Below are positions 29,501 through 44,500 of a stretch of 64,000 nt of DNA, in pieces. Every line of letters begins with the position of its first letter. Positions within the stretch are counted from its first letter, which is position 1. Origin of the DNA: Burhinus oedicnemus (Eukaryota; Chordata; Aves; Charadriiformes; Burhinidae); NCBI GenBank assembly GCA_008921705.1, contig VFFE01007669.1, positions 3,673,601 to 3,737,600 on the forward strand, in the 5' to 3' direction. The translations under genes were made by a program, and so were the position numbers. Under the pieces are notes generated by a model, which had not been told where the DNA came from, did not search any database, and was given only the letters and a program-made list of their open reading frames with translations.

Positions 29501-32500
29501 TGCTGAATCAAGAATTTTGTAGGTGATAAACACCCTAACAATAACAATACACTTGAATGTACAGTACAAATTGGCTCACAGAGTAATACACGAACCCAGG
29601 CCTCTGGCTGCCTAGAAATCAATATGATAGTACATTAGCCTGCAAAAAGCAAGGCAGCACAAAGTGACATGGATTTAAGACAGAAGAAGTTAGCAAAATA
29701 CTCCTTCAGCTCAGCTGTCAAGCCAAGCCAAGCAGCCCCTGGGGTTACAGCTGTCCGTGGATTTTCAACGTTCAGTGTGCTGCCTACCCTATGAATGAGA
29801 AAAGTGCAGCCATACAAAAGGGGCAGTTATTCGCTGTTCACACAGACACAAGAAGTAGTACTTCCCTGGCAGCAGCAACTGTTTCGCTCTTTGTAGACCT
29901 AGAAAAAACACTGATACGGACAACAGAAGCTGCATGCCTGGCAGGATGTCTGCTGTTCATACACAGTTACTTCCCGCTTTTGAAATGGCTCTTCCATTGG
30001 TTTGATTTATGCCACCAGCTTTCCCAGTTATATGACCTTACATTTTGTTCCCTTATATTTACTGTTGTTTGCTAGCAAGAGCTATCCTTTAATATCAAAC
30101 AACTTGAAGCAGAAGCTATTTTCTGTGATGAAGATGTGCCAAACAACCATTGAGAGACTGGTCCTAGCAGTTGCAAAGAAATCCTCAGATTTATGAGTTT
30201 TAAAGGGCATGTATCATTTACAATGAAAAGATCTCATCAGCAGAGCTCAGGATTTTGTTCACATAGCAGTGCTCCAGCCTGCCTGAAGTAAAGGACAATA
30301 TGAAAAGCCAGTACAACTGAAAATTATATTCTGATACACTGGTGTAAATTTTACCTTGATCTCTTCAGAGAATCAAACAATAGCAATAGGGCAAATCAGC
30401 AGATTTTGTCTTCTAGGCTGTGTGCCACAGGGCAGAGACCCATGGCATGATTATCTGCTCCACTCCTATCTTGGAAAGGAACAGCTGTACATGTTAGCTC
30501 AAACCATGTACAGGTGACAGAGGCTCAAACATGACCTTCAGCATCCACTATTTATTGCACTGTCATTACCTGCATGGACACTGTCTGTACTGGTTCTTAC
30601 CTGTTTTCATTCCTTATTTAAAGGTTTTTACATCTTCCTCTGAGGAAGCAGAGTGTTTGATAGCACAAGTAACTAAGGGAAAAGACCAGGAGCACTTCAA
30701 GTCAATGATGGAGAATGCTGGGCTAGCAAAAGCAAACAGAGTTTGCTTTAGGCCAAGCTTCAAAACTGTAGGTAGGTACTTCTGTGTATTTTTAGACTAT
30801 TTTTTTTGAGAGAGACAAATTTACTCCAAATCTCTGTGGCTCAAGAAAACTTTGCAGAGAAGGAACTCACCTTCGTCGCTGCCCCTGATAGGCTGGCGTT
30901 TCTGTGCTCTGTCATCACTTGTGTTGAACAGCTGCAGAAGAACTTTGTGCTGAAAACGAATCATCAGGATTCACATTAATGCAAAACCAAACATTATGGG
31001 GTAGACATGAACTACAATACATCTCTTATCAATGACAGGAAAAAGAGTAATGCAAAATTTGACACTTAATGTTAAAAGCTATTTCTCAATGTGTTGTTTT
31101 AATATATCCATGATTATCAAAGAGAAGATGCTTGTGGATTTGCTGTGCTTTTACTTTAGAAAATGGACAACTAAATTATCTTACCTTCTTTTGTGGTGCT
31201 TTAGGTTCTTCAGAACTATAAAAAGGTAAAGCATAGAATACATAATTACATATTACCTGGTAGATTTTGTGTACAAAATCACATATAGAACAAGGCCATT
31301 TGTCAAGCTACATTATCAACATATTCACGTTTGCATATATGAAAAGAAGACTAGATGATACCATAGTTAGTTTGTGACCAAGGCAGGGAAAACACTGCAC
31401 AAACTCCATATAAGCATGAAATAAGCATCCAGTTTAGTTTTAATGGTGTGTCCATAACTTCTTATTCCTTCTGTCAACCTTTTAATGAGAGTTTGCAAGA
31501 ATGATGTGGAAAGAGAGGGCCATAGACATTCATCCAAACAAGCCTGCACGCAACATTCAGTCTTGTATGACAGAGTGCCATTCATAGAATGGATTTTTAA
31601 TAGACATAAGCACGAAATTTTCTTCATCTATTTACTGAGGAAAAGAGTGGGGGGAGGAAAGAATCATAAACTGTGCTTACACTTGCTTTACAATTTTCTC
31701 TAGCTCTGGAAGTTGCTCCTTTAGTGCTGCAATCATTCTAGTATCATCTGATACAGATACATAAAATTCCTGTAAATGATACAGAACAGTCTTTAAATAA
31801 CTATAGGGGTAAGTGAGCAGTACTCAGGATAGAGGATTATGAGATGACATCTGATAGCTTAATGATTATAAAGAATGATAATCTGCATAGAAGAACACAT
31901 GCTGGGCCCAACCCTCTATTACTTCTACTTGTTTATCTCCAGCTGATTTAAAGCAAGAGTTACACATGCAGAAGGGAAGCCTGATGAGGGTCCTTAGCTC
32001 ACTGTGTAACCACTGACTGCATATGCAAAAACTGCATTTTCAGATTATCAAGGATAAAGACTATAAACTTCACAAATAATCTGACATGATATTTTTTTTT
32101 GCTGTTGTTAGTCCTTAGTGGTTCATCTGCTACTCCGTTGTTGACTCTCAGCTACTCCAGTCCACTACAGTATTACCCTCCCTTAAACCCTACTCAAACC
32201 TCTTCCTGCCACACCTACGTAAAACTGACCCAAAGAAGGGTCTAAGTGCTTGCAACTAGTAATTGTTCTTTAACTTCTGGACTAATGAAAGACATTATGT
32301 CTGTCTCCAGAGCTTGTCTGTTATGAAAAGATTACCCATGTGGGCTTGCTACATGTCTGTCATTCTTAGGGCCCGCATTCAGCCAGTAACATAGGGGCTT
32401 GTGCTCCATAAACACAATATATAATAATAATGGCAATCACGATGACTTAACATGACATTGGCAGTGCATCTTTTCTTAGAAATACAAGGATATGGCACCA

Positions 32501-35500
32501 ACCACAAAGACTTTACAACTAACGTCTGAGGAATTAAATTATTTTAAGAGATCAGAAGGGTTCTGAATCTTCAGTTTCAATAGCCGCAGTACAGCTTTCA
32601 TTCAAATGGAAAGGATTTTTGGTTTTGTAGAGTCAGAACCCTCCAGCTCTTTCCTGGCACACCTCAGGCAGGCATAAATGGCCCCCCAATTCAACCTGTA
32701 GAGCCTCTGAACTATTCAGAAGAAAATACTAAAAACAGCAAATTCATCTGTTGCTGTAAAGCAATCTACCCATGCAATGCTTTGAAACGGGTCTGCAAGT
32801 TTGGCAGATATTTTCAGAGGTCCAGAGGTTGACAATGGTTCAAGCACTGTTGTAGTGCGTATACTGTCTGCAGCTAAAACTGAGAAAACAGAGTTATGAG
32901 TTTGCACTTTGAAATGACCCACTTCTCTTTAGTTCATAACAGAGTTCTACAGGCCAGGCAGCTTATCTGGCTTGGTAGGTACTTTTCAGTACAATGATAC
33001 AACAGTTCCTTTATACCTCCAAAAAGGCCATTGCTGCTTCATCTTCTTGTAGTAAATCTCCATATAAAGCAGCCCACTGCAGAACCAGTCGAATGACTCG
33101 CCTTTTATTGTTGAGAGCATAATCCATTTTCTCTTGCTCTGTACCCTGGGAAGGCTGGGCATGATAGGTGCCACGGTGTCAAGGAAAATGCTCAGTGATT
33201 GAAAATATCAAAACCAGTATGAATTCACAAACAACTGACTTCCAACAAACCATTTTCAGGGTGTTCAAACATAACTTCCCAATATATACTTCTGATTTCT
33301 GACTGCTGCTAGCATAAAGACTTGCAAACCTTTCACGTTCATACTAAAAAGTAAAAAGACAGTGAATTCGCTAAGGAGCACAGGAATGATCGCAGTCCCA
33401 CCACAGAGATGGTTGCTGTAGTGGAGCAGCACAGAAACGACACTTGGAACAATAAGAGGATTAACTGTGGAGACTGAAGAAGGATATTTCTCCTTGCTCT
33501 TCTTTGGAGACAGTTGAAGAAAAAGAAAAATGTCATTTTGTGTTTATTAACAATTCCAGTCTTCCATTTGTGAGGAAGACTACTGGAATGAACCACCAGT
33601 GTTACTCCTTTTATTTTTAGAAGTTACCGTAACCCAAGATGAAAACCTCAGTCCCATTATGGTAGGGGGACCTGGAAGTTTACAGCCTAGACTGACAATA
33701 GAGACATGGGGTAAAATAATAAATTCTGCAGTAGCCTCATTTTACCTATGAGGATATCAGAAGTTTCCACTCTATCAAATAAAGTGTATTTGGGACACAA
33801 TACTTTGTGATAATTATTTTTTATAAACAATAAGAAAAAATGGGAAACATTTAATTGATTTTTTTCATAATGAAGTATCAACATGACAAAAATATGCAAA
33901 TAGCAAAAAGACCAAATATAACATTTATTGAAAGGAAGAAACCAACAAAAAAGTAAAGGCACAATGGACAATAAACTGAGATAATTTCAGCCTTTAACCT
34001 ATGTGAAAAGAAGAATCCCCAGCAGAAACAGGATATGACAATTTGTGTGCCTGCTTCTCACTGACCAGAGTTTAACAACATATATTGAAACTGTTTCCCA
34101 ATAACTGATGGCTGAATGTGAAGTAAGCACACAATGAGTGCAGTTACAACTTCAACTTTTCTTCCAGGACACCAAAATTCTGATTCTGGATTGTCATGAA
34201 TAATACTATTCCCAATTATACAGCAACAATTAATGTTAAAATACTGACATTCTTTCACTCACAGCAAAGTCCAGCATCCTTTCAAGGTGCACTTTCAGTT
34301 GCTCTAACAAAAGATTTTAAAATATTAATTAGAAATCAAAATTATCTAAGATATTTAAGTTTCTCCTTTGGAACCATTTCTCTAACACATGCTAGCATAC
34401 TTTATACTAATAAAATATAATGGGAAAAAGTATCTATTAACTCACACTTTCCAAACGATCCTACTGCCCAAAACCCCTGCAGAGATTTGACATGCTACCA
34501 GGGTTACTGGGGCACTCATTTCACTGACAAACTTTTAGAAATCTGCATTTTAATTTCATTCTGAAAGGTTTAAAATGACCAGAGAACTAAACATGCCAGT
34601 ACATTTAGGAGAGTACATAAGTCAAAGGGTCATAAGAAGTAAATAATACATTGTAAGCTATGTGCTCTAATGTCTCAGGGAGCAAGTTTAATATTCTACT
34701 GAGTCATTTTTCTTATGCCATTTTTACCTTTCAAACACTGTAATTATTTAATGTATTTTTACTTTCTTATTAACTGAATCACCACAGGCACTGGTAATTT
34801 TTCTGTATTTTTACTGCTCATTTATATTAATTGCTCTTTCATTAACATTATCACAGGGAAAGTCAATGAAGGGTTGGTTCTCCCATTTTTAGAGGACCTA
34901 CAGGATGCAGCTTCGCTGCAGACTGCAATCAGAAGTAAAATATCATGTATACTTGCAACAAGTGTCAGATAATTGTAAAATATTTATCAACATCAACATG
35001 GTTAGAGATCAATACATGTATTTCTAATTATGTCTAGCATACGCTAGGAAATGGAAGCAATTCTGAAGTCTGTTCTTCCCTGCATGGGAACACTTAACCG
35101 TATCAGGAGCTGTGCAAAATCAGCACCTGTTACTACAGTAGAATGCAAACTATTTTGCTGGCATGATGGTAAAGGAGGTTCACAAAACATTCATACAGAA
35201 ACATGCTAAAGGACTTATCATCTACAGAGAGCAAAAGAGGAGTTTATACTTCGTAAATATTTAGGCAGTAGTCCTTTAAAGATGCAAACCTGCATACATG
35301 CTCACACATTTGCACTACCCCAAGTGCACTTTCGGAGGTGCTACTCTATTTCAAGTCTTCTTCTGGGCTTTGTCCTGCCTCTCTCTGACAAGCTGTAGCT
35401 CTGAGAATTTGTCCATTTCCATCGCTGTGAAGAAGAGAGGGAAACACGGACCTCGGTCCAACACACAGGGCTGCTATCCTGATCCAGGACAGGGGAGCAT

Positions 35501-38500
35501 GTCCTTTGCTTCCCTATAAAAAAGTATGTGATTTTTTTGATACTGCAGGATCCATACACATTAGTGACTCAAAAAGAATGGTGTGCCAAGGGACAGCACA
35601 ATATAAACACTGAATCTGCAGCAAGCAGTAATGTTACTTAGCCAGAATGGTGCACCTGTCCGTTCCTTTCAGGATTAAAGAACTTACAGATGACAAAATG
35701 CCACTGTAAAAGAAGTGAAAACCCAAATAATTTATACTCTGTACTATGCTTGAAAGCACTACAGTGGTCTAGCTCTACTCATACTTGCATGCTGCCAGCT
35801 AAAATATTATCCTAAGTGAGTGTAGGAAAATAGACTTGTATTGATTCAAAATTGGGAGCTGGAGCAAAACCAGTGTCTCTGACTGAATCACCTTTCTTCT
35901 TTTCTTTTTCTGTTTTAGTTTCCTCACTGAGCATAACTAATCTCTCCTTAGTCTCACAGCACCAGCAAACATTTTTGTACAGCGATTTTGCTCAAAAAAG
36001 ATGAGCTTTGTTAGCAACCTTTCAGCTCAAACAATAAATTTCAATGGTACAATCAACAGAGCATAGTTTGATTTTCCATATTCAGAATGGACCAAATAAA
36101 CAATAATTCAGCTCTAGGAAAAGCTGACACTAAAGCAGTGGGATACCGGTTACTTCCAGCCCTCCTCCTCCTCTCTGAAAAGAATTAGCACGATGCCTGC
36201 TATGACCCACGTAAGACCATGGTCTTAGCCTCCTCTCCAGAACAGATTTCATCACAAGTGAACACATACACTTAAGTGCCACTATCACGTTGATCTTCAG
36301 AAAAGCTTTTCCCCAATAAACAATGACATACATTTTGCTTATGCCTCTGATTTTCCCAGTTATTGGATATCAGAGGTATACCATTATAGCTGAGGATAGA
36401 CAGGCCTGAGTCTCAAATGGACTGACTGAAAAATATGAGCTAGATAAATCAGAAAAACAAAAACAAAAACATAAAACCCCATAAAAAGTGCTGTCCTTTT
36501 CTTCCCCTCTCAAAGCTGTCAGCAACAGCATTTCATAATACTTTTGATATCCAAAACTATGTGGTTTTGGAAAATGTCTTTGTTTCAGGTGTACGAACAA
36601 TTTTCTGCAGACCAGTTTTATGGGTCCAAAGGTTTTCAAAACAATTACTGTCCTTGCTAGGAGTAACACAAATGGATTCTCAAGCTTGCCAGAAAAGGAC
36701 ACGATGCTCTATTTTGTGGTTTCAGGGTGTCAGCTTTCCCGGATGTCATTCGCCCTGCTGAGCTTCAAGGAAAGCACACTTTCACACCAATCTGATTCTA
36801 AAAAAATAAATAGGGAATTGAAGTTATTATACCCCTGTCAGAATTCTATAAAACAGAAAACATTGTATGTTTATTTAATGTTCCCAGTCACTTGATAGCT
36901 TCAAGTCATTGTGCACAAGGAAAACTCTCAGTGCCCAACAGCTCCCCAAACTAAATGACCTGCCAGTAACTGACTGATGGACATTTCACTGACTTCTCCT
37001 GTAAAACACGCAGACAGTACGAGAGTCACCTCCAGCTCTCGATGCTATCCACTGTAAACTTTCATCTCCTAGGTATTCGCATGCAATTGAAGTTTCTTGC
37101 AGTTTGTTAACATTTGCTATAGACTATTATTATAGATTATTATTTTTATTCATAACTATTATGACAGCACCTAGGAACTACTTACTCATTATTCTACTAG
37201 TCTAGGCACCCTTTTGCTTGAGGCAGTTTGCAGCTTGTAATCTTTAAAGTGGACCATTGAAATCACCAAAACATAATGATCTTAGTTAAAATCTAGATGC
37301 TGTACTTCAGCAAAAAAAAAGAAAGACAGAAAGGGTACAGGAAGGGTGATCTAAACTTCTGTGTGATTTCATTTATCTGGTGGAGGGACAATATATTTCT
37401 TTCCCTTGAAATAGTAAACAGCACAGGAAAGATACAGTTTTCATGCTCCGGGACTGTATCTCATCATGGGTACACGCTACCCATTTCAAAGTTGTTGAGC
37501 TACGGACAGCTGTTAGTCAGACACTGAGAACCTACCCACAAGGCACAGCCTCCATGAAACGTCATGTACTTCCTGAGAGAGAGAAGCTTCGGTCTCATCA
37601 CAGATAGGGATAGCTGTTAAAGGGATGCAACTTTTCCCTTACAAAAGGATATTGTGCCATCAAGGCTGGGCAGAGCTGACTATTTGGCATAAAAACACAG
37701 TGCATCATAATGAAATCATTTAAAACAGAATCTGTGAAAAGAGAAGAAAGAAAACAGTCACTTAACGCCCTGCAAACATAAGGATGAGTTTTCTTTCAGC
37801 TAAAATATCTTCTTAGCCCTCTGCAGATGGTAAAGGGGTCTTTTTGCACTTTGTTTGCAGGCATTAAGTATGAAAACAGGGAATGAACAAATATGAGCTG
37901 AAATATTCTTGTCTGCATGAATTTTATTGCAGTTATGTTAACAGGCATTTGCCTGCGTCAAAGGGAAATTTGGCACAGCAAAAAACCCACCATCTGTGCT
38001 AAAGTGAAATATTTGGATATACTTCTCTACAAGAGATCTTAGCATAAGAAGAATCAGGCCCGCCACACCTGGGTACCTAAGAACTGCTGCTGCATTTGGC
38101 TTTAGGGAACTACAATATCAGACAGCACGTTTAGTATATACCACACAGGAGAAGGCAAATAATTTAATTCTTTGCTGATTTCCTAGCAGTAGGCTGAAGG
38201 CCCAAAAGAGGTAAATGGACAGTGAATTTTGGGTTTTGTTTTGATTCAAAAGTATCACAGCTGCATTTACATTAAAACGTATGTGAACAATATGATCCAC
38301 ATTTTCTCTGGCAAAAAATAGCAAGCTATGTTTTCTGTTAAAATGATCTGTGATAGCGCTGGTGTAAATCCTAGTTTGCCTTATCTTTGTGTTCATGACA
38401 AGAAGGATTTATAAAGCCTGGCTGCAGAGGCCAGAACAAGTTTGGCAGTGAGAATAAACTTTATTTTACTTTTAAACTCTGCAAGTCTTATATGGAATCA

Positions 38501-41500
38501 ATGAGAAACAATAAACACAACACCCTGGATTATCATTTCTACAGTGCAACTTTTGAGATAAGAGAAACAGTTAAAAAACCCGTAAGTAAGAGATGTCAGA
38601 AAAAATAGGGTGAGATAACAGTGTAATGTAATATTACATCATTGCTTCCACTGTAATTCATATATGAAAATATCTCTCAATTGACAAAACTCATCTCTGG
38701 AAGGGTGGGACTTTTTCTTTGCATAATATCCAGAGCAAAGTGGATTTTAACTTCTTAAATTAAAGAAATGCATAAACTAGAAATTCGACTCTCCAGCACT
38801 CTGAGCTTCTATATCCTAAAAATAGCTTTGTTTGTGAATTGTGACATTTTGTATCCCATTAGGATATAGGTATAATCTTGTCACTGGATGTTTTGCGGAT
38901 AATTTTAAAAAGACTTAAAAAATAATTTGTTTTCAAAAAATGTATAATACATGCATACTATGAATTATGATTATATACTTGCGATTATATACTTGCAGGC
39001 TTAAAGAACAACATTCTGCTTGTAATCCTAATAAACAAGTATCTATGAAAAGAATCATTTTTATTCTTAAAAGTGGTTAAAACACGAACTGTAAAAGGAT
39101 TTCTGTAACCTTTCAATTCTTCCACAATTTATAGACCACTATACAGGTTTCTCCAATACTACGAGGTCAGTAACAGATTAACTGGATTTAAGAACACCTT
39201 TGAATATATACTTCCTAGATATCTGCAATGTAAAAACTTGATAAAGCAGTATTATGCAGCTTAATATAAAAGTGTCCGCATTACTTTATCACAATTAGGA
39301 GGAATTTTTTGTGCCTGACTCTCTTTATAAACTAAAATACAAATAGTAAGTCAGCAAATATCTATACCCCTAGATGTAAATTTTCTGTTCTCTTTACACT
39401 AATGAAAAGCAGCCTATTAAGTGCAGCTGCAGCAACCTACATTCTTAGGACTTGGCCCATGGTGCGCTGAGTTCTTTTCTTTAAGTAACAGTTCTTCTTT
39501 CCCTGCACGTGGGAAAGTATCATAAACAAGTGATTTAAGTTTTGATACTTCAAATGTGATACAGATATGAAAATTTGGGAATATTTATACTAGCATAACG
39601 CAATGGCTGGAGGTATCAAGCTAGTTCACAGTATTAAGTGACATCCAGACCAAGAAGTACGAGTACCATTATCATCAGGTGGTAATGCATGCCCTGTCCT
39701 GGCCTTATAGTTTTGCCTAATTAAAGTCATGACTGGCACCTTTTGAGATTTTGCTGTTCTACTCTGAACTGGAAGTACAAATACAATAGAGCAGGCAAGG
39801 AGGAGTGAATTGTTATCTTTAATTCTGGATTTCCTAAGTTTTCTTGGGGTTGTTTCAGAGCAGTGGAAGTTCTTATTCTGGGAAAAACTACCACTAGCTG
39901 CTTTTCAAAGCATCACATTGCAGTGTTCCACCAGCAAGACCATCTTACGCAGTAATACTAACACAGCCTTTGCCATGTAGATACCTGTTGCTTCATTTAA
40001 AGTTGCTTCAAGGCGCATAGTTTCTAGAAAGTGCTCTAAAATTTTCTCTGGGGTTCCTGACATCACGATATACCTGAGGGAGGGAAAGAAGCAGTTAGTG
40101 TCCCATAGGCAAAACAGCTAATCAAGAAACAGTTGTGTACCAGTGAGAAGACCAGGACTGATGAGCACCAGAGTACAAATACCTGCTCTGACCAGAATCT
40201 CTGTGTTGCTTAGGCCAAAACCATTCACAATCTTTGTTGGCTTCCCCCCGTAAAACGGAAGCAATAACACTCTCCACCCTGCCCATGGAGTGTGAGATGA
40301 CAGATGGTCCCCTCCCTGCACAAGTACTCCAGTATAACACCACCGCAGTTACACCGCAGTCAGCAGAGCTGCACTGGTGCAAACCTTGGGAAGTGCGATC
40401 AGAAATGCTCCTCCACTGAGAATAAATATCTCAGTAATGATAGCAATTCGTAGTGATTAGAGGGCCTTAACAGACTTACTATGAGCATGAAATGAGAACT
40501 GGTGTGTATCAGTGTCAGACCAAGGAAACAATTTCCTTCAGCATCACTGACAGAGGTTGGTCTGAGAAGATGGAGGCAACTAATGAAACAGCACACCGTA
40601 TCTTCAAATTTGTGCAATGCCTTAGATAGCTGAAGTAAGTAAGTTTTTCAAGTGGATAAACTTAGGATTGTACCATTTCCTGGAGTAAATTTAGGGAGGT
40701 GACAGAACTAGTGCGATAGTCAGGTTTTTCTGTTTCATACAAAAACACCGGCAGGATTTTAAGTACCAGCAGAATATCACAGGATATTGCTAAACTTGTC
40801 CTGTCGTCTTTTTTTTCTTTTGTTGCAGATTGGATTTTTTTATCTTTCCCTCCATTCTTTCAATCTTTGCATCTTTTTTTCTTTTTTTTGGAATCCAACT
40901 GATAAAGTATGAAACTTAAAAAAAAAAAAAAAGGAAAGAAAGAAAGAAAAAACCCCGAGAAGTGAAGATACTCTGCTCCTGCTGAGAAATAAGTGGTGGA
41001 GCTGAGCTCCTGGGAGCTCCTCCTCACTTTGAGCGCTGACCGTCACAGTTCTTTTACCTGCCAACCTCTTTGGAAGAACTGTATTGATGTCCCAAGAACA
41101 CAAACACTTGTTAAGCCAGTGCACATTCTCACAGAGATACTAACCAAGTGTCTAAGTGAGTGAAGCAGAGAAATCACAGGTTGCTGTACTCTGAATATGA
41201 AAGTGAAAATGAACAGTGAACTGACTTCCAGGGCTGCTGAATTCATCCTGCATGAGTGTGATCACCCATAAAGAGTTAGATCTTGGGAGCGAGAACTTCA
41301 GAGCTAGTCCTTCGAAGCGAAACTGTCACTGTTTGAAAGCATGGCTCGGGGAGCTATGTAGGAGCTACGCCTCCTCAGTAGCGGAGTCGGTAGAATCCAA
41401 ACTGCAACTGAGAGGATCTGCTCCCACAGTAAAGTTTTCCCCAAGACTAAGACGAAGAAAATTAGTTTGTTGGTTGACTGGACATCTCAGGGAACAACTC

Positions 41501-44500
41501 TGGGATGCAGAACATTTCTCCAGTGCAAATATTAAGTACCTGCTTAGGAGCAAAGCCCAAAGGGCAGCTCATCTGAAGAGATATCAGAGATGTAAGCTAC
41601 TCAATTAAGGGCAAAGCAGTAAGCCTTTAAGAAGAGGTCCCTGTTAAGTTTCTCTTTCAGGCACAGTGATTTTCAGAAGTACTGAACACTCAACTAAGAC
41701 ATTCCAGTAACACATTCTGGAAATCAGAATACATCAGTAACTGTGATTTGGACTCTCAAGCACAAATGTAGCCGCTTACTCTATTTACTAACAAAAGAAA
41801 CAAAAGAAATGTCATCTTCAAAACCAGTGAACACATTTTGAAAGATTTTAAACAAAAAAGACACTGTCAACATACTATTAACAAAGTAATCTGACTGCTG
41901 AAAAGCAGACAGTGAACTTTCAAGGTAGCTTCCTTTTTTGTGTAGCTTATGTCTATTTGTCATGGTTATCAGCAAAAGCTCCCTTGCCGGCACATTGATA
42001 GTACTCAAAAGCTGACCAAATGCATAAAATATTTACAGAAATGAAATTCTGAGCTTTACCTGAAAATATTCCTGGAATGTAAGCGCTAAAATACAGCCTA
42101 ACTTAACCAGGGACCATAAATGTCTCTAAGCTATTTTTATCAAATTCTGAACAAGAAAATGTTAAATAATACCAATAATGCTGGTGCAAAGAGTTTGCAA
42201 GGAAGGTAGTGTTTGAAATATGTTTAAATGAAACTTTCACTTTTGAAAGCATGAAAAATGTATCAGACCCAAGAAAATGGGTTTAAATCTATGATCAAGT
42301 TGCTGTGCATTGGAGCTGCTGATGCAAATCCACTGGCTGCAGTAAAGTTCCCCTCATTTAGACAAACAGAATTTGTTGTAAGAGTACATGTTTTACTGGT
42401 AGTGTAGTTTGTTTTTCTAATAGATCAAGTGAAAGATGAAACGTCAATTTTTTAAATATGCGATGTGTACACAAAATACATGGAATGGTTTATTCAACCA
42501 TTCACAGATCTTTACAAATCTTTCTATTCAGTTATGCAGATAAAATAGGTATATGAAATCCCAGATCAGATAAAAACTGTACCCAAAATATCTCACAGTA
42601 AATTAGCTCTGTCTTTGAGAAAAAGTAAAGTCCAGGGTAAAGGATTCAAAACTTCTTGGTGCTTATTTTGTTGGACTTGTTTGAGCGTTTCTGAAGAAAA
42701 TTGTGCATCCACTTACAAACAACACATTTACAAAGTCTTTAGGGGTTTGACCAACATTTGGAATGATAATAGCCTCACTCTACTCTTATCACAGTAGTAT
42801 CCAAACAGAATTTACTTTTTCCCTTTCAGGAAGAAAGTAAAGAAAATATAATGAATATTGTTATTACAGCGCAAATCTATTCTGTAAGATAAGCGGTGTG
42901 ACTTTCATTGCATGAGATCTTGTACCTAGTAAACTCTTATTAGAATCCAGACCTCAAAATCCAAAATTAATCTATCTGTACTAAACAATAAAACCATGTA
43001 TTTTCCTCATGTCTCTTACACAGTAGCTCAGCTTAATAGGGTTTCAGCATTCTCCATGTGCAGCCTATTTAAAAGCTATTACATGAGATAAGTATTTACA
43101 GTGAGATCTTTAGAGAATTATTGTGTAAAGACACAGAACGGGTGTGCTGCTGAAAATGGATATAATATCCAGTATGGGGCATGTGATCAGATGATGATTT
43201 AAAAAAAAAGAAAACTTTATATACACTGCATTCTTCCATAGAAAGGGGGAATACGCTATTGTTTGGAGAATAATACCATATGAAAAGGTTAATCATTGTC
43301 TGACATTTGCACTATTGAATGAGAACATACTTGTGCTGAGGCTGTGAATTTCCTTGATTAGAAATTCTGTTTCCTGCTGGGATCTTCTCCAACACCAAGA
43401 CATCTTGGTCATGTTCTTTGAGTCTTACTGTATTTGCTTCCACATCCTGCAAGACAAGTTACTTTTAATAAAGTAATTGCACCTGATTTGGCTGATTAGT
43501 TACTCTGAAAAAGTGCATGACTTTCAAACACAAAAGACTCTGGAGTTGGTTCTTTTCCACTGTATTTATCTGTCTTTATTCTGCTTTTCTCACAGGCAGA
43601 ATCAAGAGGGAAGCACTGGCACTGAGAGAAGAGGCAGAGAATTGTGGGAGGAACTAGAGCAAGAACCACGTGAAAAATCTCTGTTGATGGCAAAGGAAAA
43701 AAAGTTTGCCAAAAAACAGAGTCCCTCCCCAAAACTTTCCATATGTAATGTAATCTCTATCCCCACTTACATATGAACATTACTATCTATAATCTGACTT
43801 TTCTCCTTTAAAAAAAAAAAGAAAATGGCACTTAAAAATAGCTCTGTAAACTGTCAGTAAACTTTTCATTTTCTACTACCAGATCATAGTAGAAAAAGAA
43901 AAAAAAAAGAATTAATAATAATGTGCATTCAAATAACACAGATGAAAATCAGTAAGACCACGGACTGTGATCTTCTTTGAAGTACTGACGAAAGCTAAAT
44001 CAGTTGGGAGTCTCCATGGCCAACCCAACCTTACTGCCAATGGGATCCTTGTTCCCTTTTGTAGAGTAAACACAACTCTATGTCATTTTTCTAGCAGAGT
44101 ACTCTGTCTGGACTGGTTTTATGGCTGCAATACTGGGCATGTATACATTCGAATACAGGATGATACTGGTTTTGACTTCCTATACCATGAATGATTGCAA
44201 AACAGCCTGTATTTACAGAGTTACAGCTGGACTTTGGAACACATTTGCCCTAACATGAATAACTGTAAAATTAGTCTGGGAATATCTTTCTAGAGCTCTC
44301 TGATAAAGACATCTGTGTATTTACCTGTGGCTTATTTAGCTTACCACTTGATTCTGCCTTGAAACTATTGAATTTAAGGTACCTGACACTGACCTATCTG
44401 GGAGAACAGGTGATCTCATTTTATTCAATATTTGGATGGAAAATCACCCAGAAATCCTGGACAGCGTAAGGAAATACTGAGCACTTAGCAAATTCTAGAC

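Noticed and set aside
37643..37652. Ending the REM exon at the GT donor TTTT|GTAAGG
   Set aside because: As the main boundary it would change conserved HYHAQ to QYPF. The AT-AC boundary fits the protein and the U12 consensus. Kept only as a possible minor alternative in the findings.
40840..41246. Overlapping minus-strand open frames rich in Phe and Lys
   Set aside because: Produced by the poly-A and GAAA tract at 40918-40953.
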